Below are positions 8,403 through 16,996 of a stretch of DNA of 64,000 bases, in pieces (the stretch's first letter is position 1; each line of letters begins with the position of its first letter). The stretch comes from Pseudoscardovia radai. GTDB taxonomy: Bacteria > Actinomycetota > Actinomycetes > Actinomycetales > Bifidobacteriaceae. The notes under the pieces are model-generated. The model was not told the origin of the DNA. It saw only the letters and a program-made list of their open reading frames with translations, and ran no database searches. Location: assembly GCF_002259605.1 (NCBI RefSeq), contig NZ_MWWR01000005.1, positions 121,521 through 185,520 of the forward strand, read 5' to 3'. Position numbers and translations under genes: made by a program.

Positions 8403-9182
8403 TCAGCCAAAGCGGCCGGAGATGTAGTTCTCGGTCTCTTCGTTCTTCGGATGCTGGAAGATGGTGTTGGTCTCGTCGAGCTCGACCAAATGGCCGGGCT
8501 TGCCGATGCCCTGGATGTTGAAGAAGCCGGTGTAGTCCGAGCAACGAGCGGCCTGCTGCATGTTGTGGGTCACGATCACAATCGTGTAGTCATGCTTGAG
8601 CTCGTTGATCAGATCCTCCACGGCGAGCGTCGAAATCGGGTCGAGGGCGGAGCAGGGCTCGTCCATGAGGAGCACCTGCGGATGCACGGCCACGGCGCGG
8701 GCGATGCACAGACGCTGCTGCTGGCCGCCGGACAGGCCGATGCCCGGGTTGTCGAGACGGTCCTTGACCTCCTCCCAGAGGTTGGCGCCGCGCAGGGCCC
8801 ATTCCACCAGGTCGTCCGCGTCGGACTTGGAGATCTTCTTGTTGTTGAGGGTCACGCCCGCGAGAACGTTCTCGCGGATGGACATCGTCGGGAACGGATT
8901 GGCGCGCTGAAACACCATGCCGACGTTGCGGCGCACCTCGACGGGGTCCGTGTCCTTGGCGTAGAGGTTCTTGCCCTCGAGCAACACCTCGCCGGTGCAA
9001 TACGCGCCGGGGGTGATCTCATGCATGCGGTTGAGCGTGCGCAGGACCGTGGACTTGCCGCAGCCGGACGGGCCGATGAAAGCCGTAACCTTGTTGGCGG
9101 GAATCACCATGTTGATGTCCTCCACGGCGTGGAACTTGCCGTAGTAGACATTCAGGTGCTTGACATCGATTCGCTGTCCCAT
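8403..9182 (-). CDS. pstB: Phosphate ABC transporter ATP-binding protein
   Basis: The protein is 259 residues, the usual PstB length. It has Walker [10 protein letters not shown] (37-45), the Q-loop region VFQRANPFP, signature LSGGQQQR (about 153), Walker B LLMDEP and the switch histidine VTHN. It powers high-affinity phosphate uptake at the membrane with PstA, PstC and PstS. The start has AAGGAAAAGAC immediately upstream. It is last in pstS-pstC-pstA-pstB; the 107-bp gap to pstA contains three tandem 17-bp repeats. No phoU follows, although phoU often does in other bacteria. Confidence 0.96.
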   Translation of the reverse strand: MGQRIDVKHLNVYYGKFHAVEDINMVIPANKVTAFIGPSGCGKSTVLRTLNRMHEITPGAYCTGEVLLEGKNLYAKDTDPVEVRRNVGMVFQRANPFPTMSIRENVLAGVTLNNKKISKSDADDLVEWALRGANLWEEVKDRLDNPGIGLSGGQQQRLCIARAVAVHPQVLLMDEPCSALDPISTLAVEDLINELKHDYTIVIVTHNMQQAARCSDYTGFFNIQGIGKPGHLVELDETNTIFQHPKNEETENYISGRFG

Positions 9183-9210
9183 GTCTTTTCCTTGTTAGTT
9201 CTTTCTGTTA

Positions 9211-9260
9211 TGCCTTGGATGCTTCTATGCCTTGGATGCTTCTATGCCTTGGATGCTTCC
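9211..9260. repeat. Three tandem copies of a 17-bp unit between pstA and pstB
   Basis: The unit TGCCTTGGATGCTTCTA occurs at 9211, 9228 and 9245 (the last copy diverges at its end). It separates two genes that are normally tightly spaced. Copy number could change by slippage and would change the intercistronic length without touching either frame. Confidence 0.85.
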
Positions 9261-9289
9261 GGAAGCGTCCGGAGCCGCGGCGTGGGTCG

Positions 9290-10324
9290 TCACTTGTCGC
9301 TGGTATCCACCGCGAAAAGCTTGGCGACGAGGCGGCCGATGACGTTGAGGATGAACACGATGATGATGAGGACCAGGGATGCGGCCCACGCGCGCTCCAT
9401 ACGGATGCCGGTCACGCAGTTGACGGCATTGACGGGGCAGGTGGCGGAGCCCTGCTGGTACTCATTGTAGATGTACACCGGAAGCGACATCATGCGTCCG
9501 CCGAAGGGGTTCATGTTCGTGCTGGCGATGGTGCCGGCCGCGATCAGCAGCGGGGCGGTTTCGCCGATGACTCGCGCGATGGCGAGGAGAACGCCGGAGA
9601 TGATGCCCGACAGGGCAGTGCGCAGCACGATCTTGGTGATCGTGCGGGACTTCGTGACGCCCAGGGCGTACGAGGCCTCGCGCAGATCCTGCGGGACGAT
9701 CTTGAGCATCTCCTCGCTGCTTCGCACGACGGTCGGGATCATGAGCACCGAGAGGGCCACGGCGCCGACGAGGCCGTTATAGGTTCCCTTGCCCATGATG
9801 ATCGTGAACAGCGAGAACGAGAACAGGCCGGCGACGATGGACGGAACGCCGCTCATGATGTCGACGAAGAACGAGATGGCGTGGTAGAGGCGGCCCTTCG
9901 AGGAGTACTCCACGAGGTAGATGGCCGTGAAGATGCCGATCGGCACCGAGATGACCATCGCGAGAAGCGTCATCTCGAGCGTACCGATCATGGCGTGCAG
10001 GATGCCGCCGTACTCGTCGGTGGTGCCGGGTGCCGGCGAACCGCCGACGATGCCCTTCATGTTATGCGACAGGAAGTAGCCGTCCAGACGCATCACACCG
10101 TTCGAGATAACCGTCCACAGGACGGAGATCAGCGGGATGAGCGCCACGACGAAGGCGAGCACGATGAGCACGCGCATGAACATGTCCTTGCGCTTGCGTC
10201 TGTTGAGGTAGGAACGCTTCGGGGCGAGCTTCTCGAAATCCGGCACGGGACCGCGCGAGGCGTCGGAGCCCTTGGACGGGCCGGAGACCTGGGATGCGGT
10301 TGCGGAAGTCGTGTTCTGTGCCAT
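9290..10324 (-). CDS. pstA: Phosphate ABC transporter permease PstA
   Basis: The protein is 344 residues. A cytoplasmic N-terminus of about 60 residues precedes six predicted membrane segments. The permease ATPase-contact loop is visible (EASYALGVTKSRTITKIVL), as is the PstA pattern GVPSIVAGLFSF. With PstC it forms the phosphate channel. The ATG at 10324 overlaps the pstC stop by one base (TAATG), and GGAGGTGAAG at the end of pstC is its ribosome-binding site, so the two genes are translationally coupled. In-frame upstream sequence belongs to pstC in another frame. Confidence 0.95.
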   Translation of the reverse strand: MAQNTTSATASQVSGPSKGSDASRGPVPDFEKLAPKRSYLNRRKRKDMFMRVLIVLAFVVALIPLISVLWTVISNGVMRLDGYFLSHNMKGIVGGSPAPGTTDEYGGILHAMIGTLEMTLLAMVISVPIGIFTAIYLVEYSSKGRLYHAISFFVDIMSGVPSIVAGLFSFSLFTIIMGKGTYNGLVGAVALSVLMIPTVVRSSEEMLKIVPQDLREASYALGVTKSRTITKIVLRTALSGIISGVLLAIARVIGETAPLLIAAGTIASTNMNPFGGRMMSLPVYIYNEYQQGSATCPVNAVNCVTGIRMERAWAASLVLIIIVFILNVIGRLVAKLFAVDTSDK

Positions 10325-11304
10325 TACTTCACCTCCTTGTCGGTGATCTTGCGGGCGACGTAGTTCACGATGAACGTGATGACGAACAGCACGAGGCCGG
10401 AAGCGATGAGCACGGAGACGCCGAGTGAATCGGATTCCGCAAACTGCGCGGCGATGTTGGCTGCAATCGTCTGCTGGCGGCTGGCGAGCAGCAGGTGCCA
10501 GGAGAACGTACGGCCCGGCGAGAGAATCATGAGCACGGCCATCGTCTCGCCGAGGGCGCGGCCGAGGCCGAGCATCGAGGCGGACACGACGCCGGAGCGG
10601 CCGAAGGGCAGCACGGCGAGCTTGATCGCCTCCCACTTGGTGGCGCCGAGCGCGAGCGCGGCCTCCTTCTGGAGCCTCGGAGCGCGCATGAACACGTCGC
10701 GGCTCATGGAGGTGATGATCGGCAGGATCATGACCGCGAGCACGAGCGAGACGGTGGCGATGGTTCGCGGAGGATTCGCGATGTTGCCGTTGTCATCGCC
10801 TCCGAACAGCGGAATCCAGCCCAGATACCTGTTGACCCAGGACCAGAAGCCGTACATATGCGGCACGAGCACGAGACCTCCCCACAGGCCGTAGACGACG
10901 GAGGGGATGGCCGCGAGAAGGTCGATGACGTAGTTCAGGACCGTGGCGAGCTTCTTCGGCGCGTACTGGGAGATGAACAGCGAGATGCCGATCGCGACGA
11001 AGAACGCGAGCACGAGGGCCAGCGCTGCGACGAGAACGGTGCCGAAGATCAGCGGCGCGACGTACTGCCAGAAGTTATGTGCCTGGCCACCTGTAAACGA
11101 TTCGATTGTTGCAGTGACCTTGCTGGAATCGCCCGTGAAAACCGGGGATGCCTCAACAAGGAGGAAGACTGCGACGGCAGCGAGCACTGCGAGGATCAGC
11201 ACGCCGGCGAACGTTGCGACGCCCTTGAACACCTTGTCTCCGGTGTGAGAGTGGCGTCGCGGCGCAGGCGACTGCGAAGCAGCTTTCGCGGTATTGCTTG
11301 ACAC
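10324..11304 (-). CDS. pstC: Phosphate ABC transporter permease PstC
   Basis: The protein is 326 residues with six predicted membrane helices and the PstC-type motifs AIPSVVYGLWG and LGLGRALGETMAVLM. The contact loop for PstB is KEAALALGATKWEAIKLAVL. I place the start at a GTG (11304) because AAGGAG lies seven bases upstream and the encoded N-terminus (SSNTAKAASQ) leads into the first helix; the long upstream in-frame extension covers the intercistronic hairpin. A hairpin at 11403-11441 separates it from pstS. Confidence 0.93.
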   Translation of the reverse strand: MSSNTAKAASQSPAPRRHSHTGDKVFKGVATFAGVLILAVLAAVAVFLLVEASPVFTGDSSKVTATIESFTGGQAHNFWQYVAPLIFGTVLVAALALVLAFFVAIGISLFISQYAPKKLATVLNYVIDLLAAIPSVVYGLWGGLVLVPHMYGFWSWVNRYLGWIPLFGGDDNGNIANPPRTIATVSLVLAVMILPIITSMSRDVFMRAPRLQKEAALALGATKWEAIKLAVLPFGRSGVVSASMLGLGRALGETMAVLMILSPGRTFSWHLLLASRQQTIAANIAAQFAESDSLGVSVLIASGLVLFVITFIVNYVARKITDKEVK

Positions 11305-11402
11305 CGCTTTCTCCTTCTTTATGGATCGATGTGGACTTTTCAGTTGTAGACGTTCTGCGAACCACGCCCGTGGAACGGGGCCGGAGCAACCGGCCCCGGA
11401 CA

Positions 11403-11441
11403 CCGCAAAAGCCGCCGCCTGGATCCGGCGGCGGCTTGCGG
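11403..11441 (-). terminator. Intercistronic hairpin between pstS and pstC (probable partial terminator)
   Basis: On the minus strand arms AAGCCGCCGCC and GGCGGCGGCTT enclose a seven-base loop and are followed by TTGCGG; the outer CCGCAA and TTGCGG also pair. A structure like this usually lets the binding-protein gene be expressed above its permease genes. Confidence 0.7.
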
Positions 11442-11602
11442 TCTCCACGATGGTCACATGCTCGGGCCGATTGCATGGGCCGGATGGGTCGGATGCGCCG
11501 GATGCGCTCCGCTCTCGGCCTAGTGCAAGGGCCATGCAAACGGAGCGATCGCCTGCGGCTCAGGCGCGCACTAGCCATGTGGGTTCGTCAGGTTATTCAG
11601 TT

Positions 11603-11635
11603 ATTCAGTGTCGAAACCTATTCAGTGTCGAAACC
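11603..11635. repeat. Two tandem copies of ATTCAGTGTCGAAACC just after pstS
   Basis: Copies at 11603-11618 and 11620-11635, 17-bp period, about 15 bp beyond the pstS stop codon. Apart from this and the hairpin at 11403, I see nothing in the 345-bp pstS-pstC gap. Confidence 0.75.
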
Positions 11636-11649
11636 GATGTGCGGTGCGA

Positions 11650-12783
11650 TCAGTTGGTCTGGATGGAGTCGATGGACTTCATGACCTTCTCGCGCAGCGC
11701 GTCGGACATCGGGGCGGAGCCGGCGTTCTCGGCAGCCGTCTTCTGGCCGTCCTCGCTGACCACATAGGTCAGCCACTGCTTGACGAAGGTGGCGTCTTCG
11801 GCCTTGTCATAGGCCGGGCAGGCCACGTCGTAGCTCACAAGGACCACCGGGTAGGCACCGGCCTCGGTGGTGGCGTGGTCGATCTTGATGACGACGCGGT
11901 TGTCGCCCGTGGCGCTGTCATCCTCCGGGGAGGCGTCGACCACCTTGGCGGCGGCTTCGGCCGAGTACGGCACGTACTCGTCGCCGACCTTGACCGCGAC
12001 GGTGCCGAGGTCACCGGCCTGCGAGGCGTCGGCGTAGCCGATGGTGCCCTCGGCGGCCTTCACGGTCTGGATGACGCCGGAGGTGCCCTGGGCGCCCTGG
12101 CCGGCGGCGGCGGGCCAGTTCTCGCCCGGATCGTAGGTCCAGGAATCGGGAGCGGCCTGGCTCAGGTAGTTCTGGAAGTTCTTGGTGGTGCCGGACTTAT
12201 CGGAACGGTACACCGGCGTGATGGCGAGGTCCGGCAGGTCGATGTCGGGGTTCTCGGCCTTGATGGCGTCATCGTTCCAGTTGGTGATTTCGCCGTTGAA
12301 GATCTTGGCGATCGTGTCGGCGCTCAGCTGCACGTGCTTGTCGGAGCCGTTGAGGCCCTCGCTGTCGAGGTTGTACACGATGGCGATCGGGGAGATGTAG
12401 ACCGGGATGTCGAAGGCGGTGGTGCCGTTCGCGCAGCGGCTGGAGGACTGGCTGACCTGATCGTTCGTCAAAGAGGCGTCGGAACCGGCCCACAGAACGT
12501 TCTTCTGAAGGAAACTCGTCACACCGGCGCCGGAACCGGACGGATCATAGGAGATCTGCGCATCCGGGTACGTGCCCTGGAAACCGGCGATCCATGCGTC
12601 GACTGCGGACTTCTGGCTGGAAGCGCCGGCGCCCGCGAACTCGCCGTTGATCTCAACGGCCGAGGAGGAGGAATTCGAGTTGCTCGCGGACGAATCGGTG
12701 TTGTCGCCACAGGCGGCGACGGAAGCAAGAAGCGCGACGCTGGATGCAACCGCAGCGGCACGCATAAGGATATTCTTTCGCAT
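11650..12783 (-). CDS. pstS: Phosphate-binding lipoprotein PstS
   Basis: The protein is 377 residues. A lipoprotein signal (basic start, hydrophobic core, lipobox ending ASVAAC) puts the lipidated cysteine at residue 25, followed by an Asn/Ser-rich linker. Phosphate-site motifs follow: AGASSQKSAVDAW, YDPSGSGAGVTSFL, SDASLTNDQV, and YRSDKSGTTKNFQNYL. It captures phosphate outside the membrane for PstCAB. The start at 12783 is set by the signal peptide; the Shine-Dalgarno (AGAAGAG) is modest. A direct-repeat Pho box lies about 150 bp upstream. Confidence 0.96.
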   Translation of the reverse strand: MRKNILMRAAAVASSVALLASVAACGDNTDSSASNSNSSSSAVEINGEFAGAGASSQKSAVDAWIAGFQGTYPDAQISYDPSGSGAGVTSFLQKNVLWAGSDASLTNDQVSQSSSRCANGTTAFDIPVYISPIAIVYNLDSEGLNGSDKHVQLSADTIAKIFNGEITNWNDDAIKAENPDIDLPDLAITPVYRSDKSGTTKNFQNYLSQAAPDSWTYDPGENWPAAAGQGAQGTSGVIQTVKAAEGTIGYADASQAGDLGTVAVKVGDEYVPYSAEAAAKVVDASPEDDSATGDNRVVIKIDHATTEAGAYPVVLVSYDVACPAYDKAEDATFVKQWLTYVVSEDGQKTAAENAGSAPMSDALREKVMKSIDSIQTN

Positions 12784-12924
12784 GTTTGTGCTCTTCTGTT
12801 TCAACTTATCTTCACAGGACGCGGCTTTCCGCGCCCCTCGGGAATCCAGACCCAGCATGGCCATACGGCCCTGCGACTGAACGTTTTCACGATATGCCAA
12901 TCGGGCCGGCCTCGGAGAGAAGAT

Positions 12925-12942
12925 AAATGAACAGAAAATGAA
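12925..12942 (-). promoter_or_regulatory. Candidate Pho box upstream of pstS
   Basis: On the minus strand TTCATTT occurs twice with an exact 11-bp period, the second copy as GTTCATTT. This resembles the actinobacterial PhoP direct repeat (GTTCACC or GTTCATT units every 11 bp). The neighbouring response regulator gene supports the reading. Confidence 0.55.
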
Positions 12943-13000
12943 TATCCGTGTCCCGATGCGAAATGCGCCCGGGGACGTTCCCCAGGCGTCCACGGGTCCC

Positions 13001-13705
13001 TCAGGCGCGGTCGGGATCGTCGATCTTGTAGCCCAGGCCGCGCACGGTCGTCACATAGCGCGGATGCGACGGATCGTCCTCGATCTTGGCACGCACGCGC
13101 TTGATATGCACGTCGAGCGTCTTCGTGTCCCCCACGTAATCCGCGCCCCACACGCGGTCGATGAGCTTATGGCGCGTCACCACATTGCCCTGGTTGCGCA
13201 GCAGGCATTCGAGCACCTCGAATTCCTTGAGCGGGAAGAATACGGGCTCGCCGTGAACAAGCACCTGATGCTCGGCCACCTTCATCTCGATGGGCCCGCA
13301 GAGCAACGGCTTCTCGTCATCCGTCGGGGCCTGTGCGGAATCCACGTCGCGGCGGCGCAGCACCGCGCGGATCCTCGCAAGCAACTCGCGGTAGGAGTAC
13401 GGCTTGGTCACGTAGTCGTCGGCGCCGATCTCAAGGCCCACGATTTTGTCGATCTCCGAGCTCTTGGCGGTCAGCATGATGATGGGCACCACCGATGTCT
13501 CGCGAATCTTGCGGCATACCTCGATGCCGTCCATCCCGGGGAGCATGAGGTCGAGCAGGACGAGGTCGATGCCACCGTGCGAGAACGCCTGGAGACCCTC
13601 CTCACCCGTTTCGGCGGACAGCACGTCGTACCCGTCCTTCGTCAGGCGGAAGACCAGGGTCTCCCGATACGATGCCTCGTCCTCGATGATGAGAATCCTC
13701 GTCAT
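13001..13705 (-). CDS. OmpR-family response regulator, PhoP/RegX3-like
   Basis: The protein is 234 residues. The receiver domain has the acidic pair IIEDE (8-10), phospho-acceptor Asp52 (LVLLDLMLPG), LTA and the conserved Lys in VTKPYS. The C-terminal winged helix has the OmpR pattern (LKEFEVLECLL, VVTRHKLIDRVWG, DVHIKRVRAKI, TVRGLGYKI). Its place between a sensor kinase and pstS, with a Pho box ahead of pstS, makes it the likely phosphate-starvation regulator. The start at 13705 has GGAGGAG ten bases upstream. The 110-bp spacing from the kinase gene allows separate or joint transcription. Confidence 0.92.
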   Translation of the reverse strand: MTRILIIEDEASYRETLVFRLTKDGYDVLSAETGEEGLQAFSHGGIDLVLLDLMLPGMDGIEVCRKIRETSVVPIIMLTAKSSEIDKIVGLEIGADDYVTKPYSYRELLARIRAVLRRRDVDSAQAPTDDEKPLLCGPIEMKVAEHQVLVHGEPVFFPLKEFEVLECLLRNQGNVVTRHKLIDRVWGADYVGDTKTLDVHIKRVRAKIEDDPSHPRYVTTVRGLGYKIDDPDRA

Positions 13706-13815
13706 GGGTGTGTCGCTCCTCCATATATATCGACATGCATATCGATGGCGTCGCCGCGCGGGTAGGGCGCGGCTCACCTCTATTCATCATCCCCGACTCG
13801 CGGGCCGGCCGCAAA

Positions 13816-15042
13816 TCAGACGATCGCCATGCGTTCCGCGACGGGTGCATCGTGGGGCGCGACCACAACACCATCGTCATCATCTGTCGTGACGCCGGAT
13901 CCTGCGGTTTCGACGGGCGGCAGGCAAATCGTGAACGTGGAGCCGTCGCCGGGCTGCGACCACACGGTTACGGAGCCGCCGGCCTCCTCCACCACGTTCT
14001 TCACGATGGCCAGGCCAATGCCCGTGCCGCCGGTATCCCGCGAGCGCCCGCGGTCGACGCGGTAGAAACGCTCGAAGATGCGCTTTTGCTCCCCCGCGGG
14101 AATACCGATGCCGTTGTCGACGACGCGAATGCGGGCGCCGCCGTCACAGCGATCGACGGTCACGCCGATGCGCCCTCCCTCGTCGGAATAGCGCACGGCG
14201 TTCTCCACAAGGTTCTTCACCACGCTGCGCAGGTCCTTGGGGCTGATGCGCGCGGTGACGTCGCAGGCGGTGTTCAGCGAGACGATCATGGATTTCCTTT
14301 CGCTGAGCACCGAGACATCGTCTACGGCTTGGCGCACGACGGGCGCCACCTCGATGGGCACAAGCGAGGAATCGGGGACGATGGTCTGCGTTTTCTGCAG
14401 TTCGATGAGCTTGGAGATGAGCTCGCTCATGCGCGCGGCCTCCTGCGAGATGCGCATGGAGAAATGACGCACGGCGTCGGCGTCATCGGCGCAGTCGGTC
14501 AGCGTTTCGGCGAGCAGCGAGATGGCGCCGGCGGGCGTCTTGAGCTCATGGGACACGTTCGTGACAAAATCGCGGCGCGTACGTTCGAACAGCACCTGGT
14601 CGGTGATGTCCACGCCGGTGATCGTGTACAGGCCGTCGCCGACCGGAGCGACGGTGACGCTGTGCCACGTCTGACCGTCGTCAAGCGAGATGCGGCGCGT
14701 GCGTTGGGTGCCGGAATCGGCCACGACGCTGAGCATGTCGAGGATGTCGGCGTTGGTGAAGCGGCCGTCCGTCCACAGCGTGGAGTCAAGCTGGCGGCTG
14801 ATGAACAGGGTCCGGCCGTAGCCATCGCTGACGGCGACCGGCATGGGAAGCGATTCGAGAAGCGTATAGACGGCGACGTTGCGTTCGGAGTCATGGGAGA
14901 ACAGCTCATTCACTCCGTCGGACGGATACGGGCCACGCAGGTCATCCTGCCCATCGCGCAGACCCACGCGATAGCACAGCGTTCCCACGATCAGCATGGC
15001 CACGATGGCGACCATGACGACCACTGCCATGTGATAACCCAT
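13816..15042 (-). CDS. Sensor histidine kinase, SenX3/PhoR-like
   Basis: The protein is 408 residues. It has one N-terminal membrane helix (about 5-24), a PAS-like domain (about 60-150), an H-box FVTNVSHELKTPAG with phospho-acceptor His165, and a full HATPase domain (N-box VKNLVENAVRYS, G1 VVDNGIGI, F-box, G2 GTGIGLAIVK). A single helix, no large external sensor, a PAS domain and a pst neighbour are the layout of SenX3/PhoR kinases, which sense through the Pst transporter rather than directly. The start is 15042 or the ATG four codons later; GGAGGG lies just three bases before the first. Confidence 0.9.
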   Translation of the reverse strand: MGYHMAVVVMVAIVAMLIVGTLCYRVGLRDGQDDLRGPYPSDGVNELFSHDSERNVAVYTLLESLPMPVAVSDGYGRTLFISRQLDSTLWTDGRFTNADILDMLSVVADSGTQRTRRISLDDGQTWHSVTVAPVGDGLYTITGVDITDQVLFERTRRDFVTNVSHELKTPAGAISLLAETLTDCADDADAVRHFSMRISQEAARMSELISKLIELQKTQTIVPDSSLVPIEVAPVVRQAVDDVSVLSERKSMIVSLNTACDVTARISPKDLRSVVKNLVENAVRYSDEGGRIGVTVDRCDGGARIRVVDNGIGIPAGEQKRIFERFYRVDRGRSRDTGGTGIGLAIVKNVVEEAGGSVTVWSQPGDGSTFTICLPPVETAGSGVTTDDDDGVVVAPHDAPVAERMAIV

Positions 15043-15207
15043 TGACCCTCCAGACTTCGAGAGGCCTCGCTCTCCTGCCGCCCCCTGTGTTCTGCCAATG
15101 CGTCCTGCCTATGCCGGATTCCGACGGCGCAATCGTATGACAGTGTAAGGCATCGGGCCGGGAACGAGCCATGTCCTCCGGGGCTTTCGTGCAAGATTTC
15201 GCCCAGA

Positions 15208-15225
15208 GTTTACCCTCCGTTCAGC
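15208..15225. promoter_or_regulatory. Possible second Pho box, between the sensor kinase and MFS genes
   Basis: GTTTACC and GTTCAGC occur with an 11-bp period, about 165 bp upstream of the kinase start. It is a weaker match than the pstS box and could be chance. Confidence 0.35.
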
Positions 15226-15434
15226 CTCGTCGCCGCCGCGGCATAACGTAGAGGCATCTGAGTATACGGACACGGCGGAACAGGCGCAGAACGAGGAAAA
15301 CCGGGAGGAAAACCGGACCGGCGCCGCACACCGTGCATACCGCAACCACACAGCGCCACCTTGCGGCGGCCACATCGCGGCGACGCCACGCACACCATGG
15401 ATATCGCGCACAACCGGCACGCGAAGCCGGCACC

Positions 15435-15460
15435 CGCAACCGGCATACGCAACCGGCATA
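15435..15460. repeat. Two tandem copies of CGCAACCGGCATA upstream of the MFS gene
   Basis: Adjacent 13-bp direct repeats end about 32 bp before the MFS start codon, in a gap rich in CCGGCA elements. They could be binding sites for a regulator of the exporter. The remaining 450-bp gap shows only the possible Pho box. Confidence 0.4.
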
Positions 15461-15492
15461 CGGAAGCATCGCAATCGTATCGAAGGAGAAGC

Positions 15493-16968
15493 ATGGGCAA
15501 AGAGATCCTGACACGCACGAATTCGTTCCATAATGGACATCTCACGCATCCGGCCTTCGTGTCGCTTGCCATCCTCACCGTCATCACCTTCGTCGGCAAT
15601 TTCACGCAGCTGCAGCTGTCGAGCGCGCTGCCGCAGATCGTGGCGGATTTCGGCATCCCCACCACCCTCGGCCAGTGGATGACCTCCGTCTTCCAGCTCG
15701 TCATGGGCATCATGGTGCCGCTCACCGCGTTCCTCACCACGCGTTTCAGCACGCGGCGCATCGTCATCGCATCCATGGTGGTGTTCACGCTCGGCTCGCT
15801 GCTCGCCTGGCTCGCGCCCACGTTCCCGCTCGTGCTCACCGGCCGCACGCTCGAAGCCATCGGCTCGGGCATTATGTGGCCCGTGTTGCAAATCACGATT
15901 TTCGGCATCTTCCCCTTGGAACGGCGCGGATTCGCGATGGGCTCGCTCGGCATGGCGCTCAGCGTGGCGCCGGCGATCGGCCCGGTTCTCGGCGGTTGGC
16001 AGACCGATACCTCCGGATGGCGCTCCATCTTCCTGTCGCTGACGGTGCTCGGCGTGCTGTGTCTCGTCGCGTCGGTGCTGTGGCTTCGCAATTTCAACGA
16101 TGGCGACGCCTCGCAGCGCGCCGATTTCTTCTCCGTGGCGCTGTCGATTTTCGGATTCGGCGGGCTGCTGTACGGCTTCACGAATATCGAGAGCAATCCA
16201 ATCTCCTCGCCCGTGTGCTGGGCGCCGATGACCGTGGGCGTCGTGGGAATCGTGTGGTTCGTGCTGCGTCAGACGCATATGGACCGGCCGCTGCTCGACC
16301 TCAGCGTGCTGCGCAACCGCAGCTTCCGAACCGGCACCATCGTGGCGTCGCTGTCGTTCTTCGCATTCAGCTCGATCATCGTGTTCATGCCCATGTATAT
16401 CCAGGACCTGCGCGGGTATTCGGCCACGATGAACGGCGTCATCTGGCTGCCCGGAGCCATCGGCATGTGCATCGCGCAGTTCTTCGGCGGGCGCATGCTC
16501 GACCGCTACGGCGCGCGTCCCGTGGCGCTGTGCGGATCGACGCTGCTGATGCTCGGTACGCTCGGCATGGCCACGCTGAACCTCGGGTCGTGGATCTGGC
16601 TTGTGTCGATCTACCAGTTCACGCGCATGCTCGGCATGGGCTTCACCCTTATGCCCGTCACCACATGGTCGCTGAACTGCCTGGAGCCGCGGCTTGTGTC
16701 GGCCGGATCGGCCGTCACGAATACATGCCGCCAGCTCGCCGGCGCCATCGGAGCGCCGGTGCTCGTGGTCACGATGTCATCGCTGACGCGCATGCGCACC
16801 GGGCAGCTCGCGCAGTCCCCCAATCCCTCGGTTGCGGCGGCCGCGGCGCAGGACGGGCTGATGTTCGGCATCCACTGGACGCTGGTGATTTCGACGATCA
16901 TCAGCCTGTGCATGCTGATCGTCATCATCGTCGGCATCCGCGGGCGCGGCGCGCGGCGCGGCGCCTGA
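15493..16968 (+). CDS. MFS multidrug exporter of the DHA2 (EmrB/QacA) family
   Basis: The protein is 491 residues with about 14 predicted membrane helices, as expected for DHA2 drug-proton antiporters. Family patterns visible are FVGNFTQLQLSSALPQIVADFG in helix 1, the loop FLTTRFSTRRIV, and motif C-like GSLGMALSVAPAIGPVLGG in helix 5. Substrate cannot be told from sequence. The start at 15493 has AAGGAG five bases upstream. No regulator gene is adjacent. It is convergent with the CPBP protease gene, with only 28 bp between them. Confidence 0.88.
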   Translation: MGKEILTRTNSFHNGHLTHPAFVSLAILTVITFVGNFTQLQLSSALPQIVADFGIPTTLGQWMTSVFQLVMGIMVPLTAFLTTRFSTRRIVIASMVVFTLGSLLAWLAPTFPLVLTGRTLEAIGSGIMWPVLQITIFGIFPLERRGFAMGSLGMALSVAPAIGPVLGGWQTDTSGWRSIFLSLTVLGVLCLVASVLWLRNFNDGDASQRADFFSVALSIFGFGGLLYGFTNIESNPISSPVCWAPMTVGVVGIVWFVLRQTHMDRPLLDLSVLRNRSFRTGTIVASLSFFAFSSIIVFMPMYIQDLRGYSATMNGVIWLPGAIGMCIAQFFGGRMLDRYGARPVALCGSTLLMLGTLGMATLNLGSWIWLVSIYQFTRMLGMGFTLMPVTTWSLNCLEPRLVSAGSAVTNTCRQLAGAIGAPVLVVTMSSLTRMRTGQLAQSPNPSVAAAAAQDGLMFGIHWTLVISTIISLCMLIVIIVGIRGRGARRGA

Positions 16969-16996
16969 TTGCGGGCTGATTGCGGGCGGCGCCGTG

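Noticed and set aside
7779..9470. 563-codon + strand frame spanning array 1 and antisense pstB
   Set aside because: Its first part is hairpin array and its second part is the reverse of pstB; composition is Pro, His and Arg-rich without domains.
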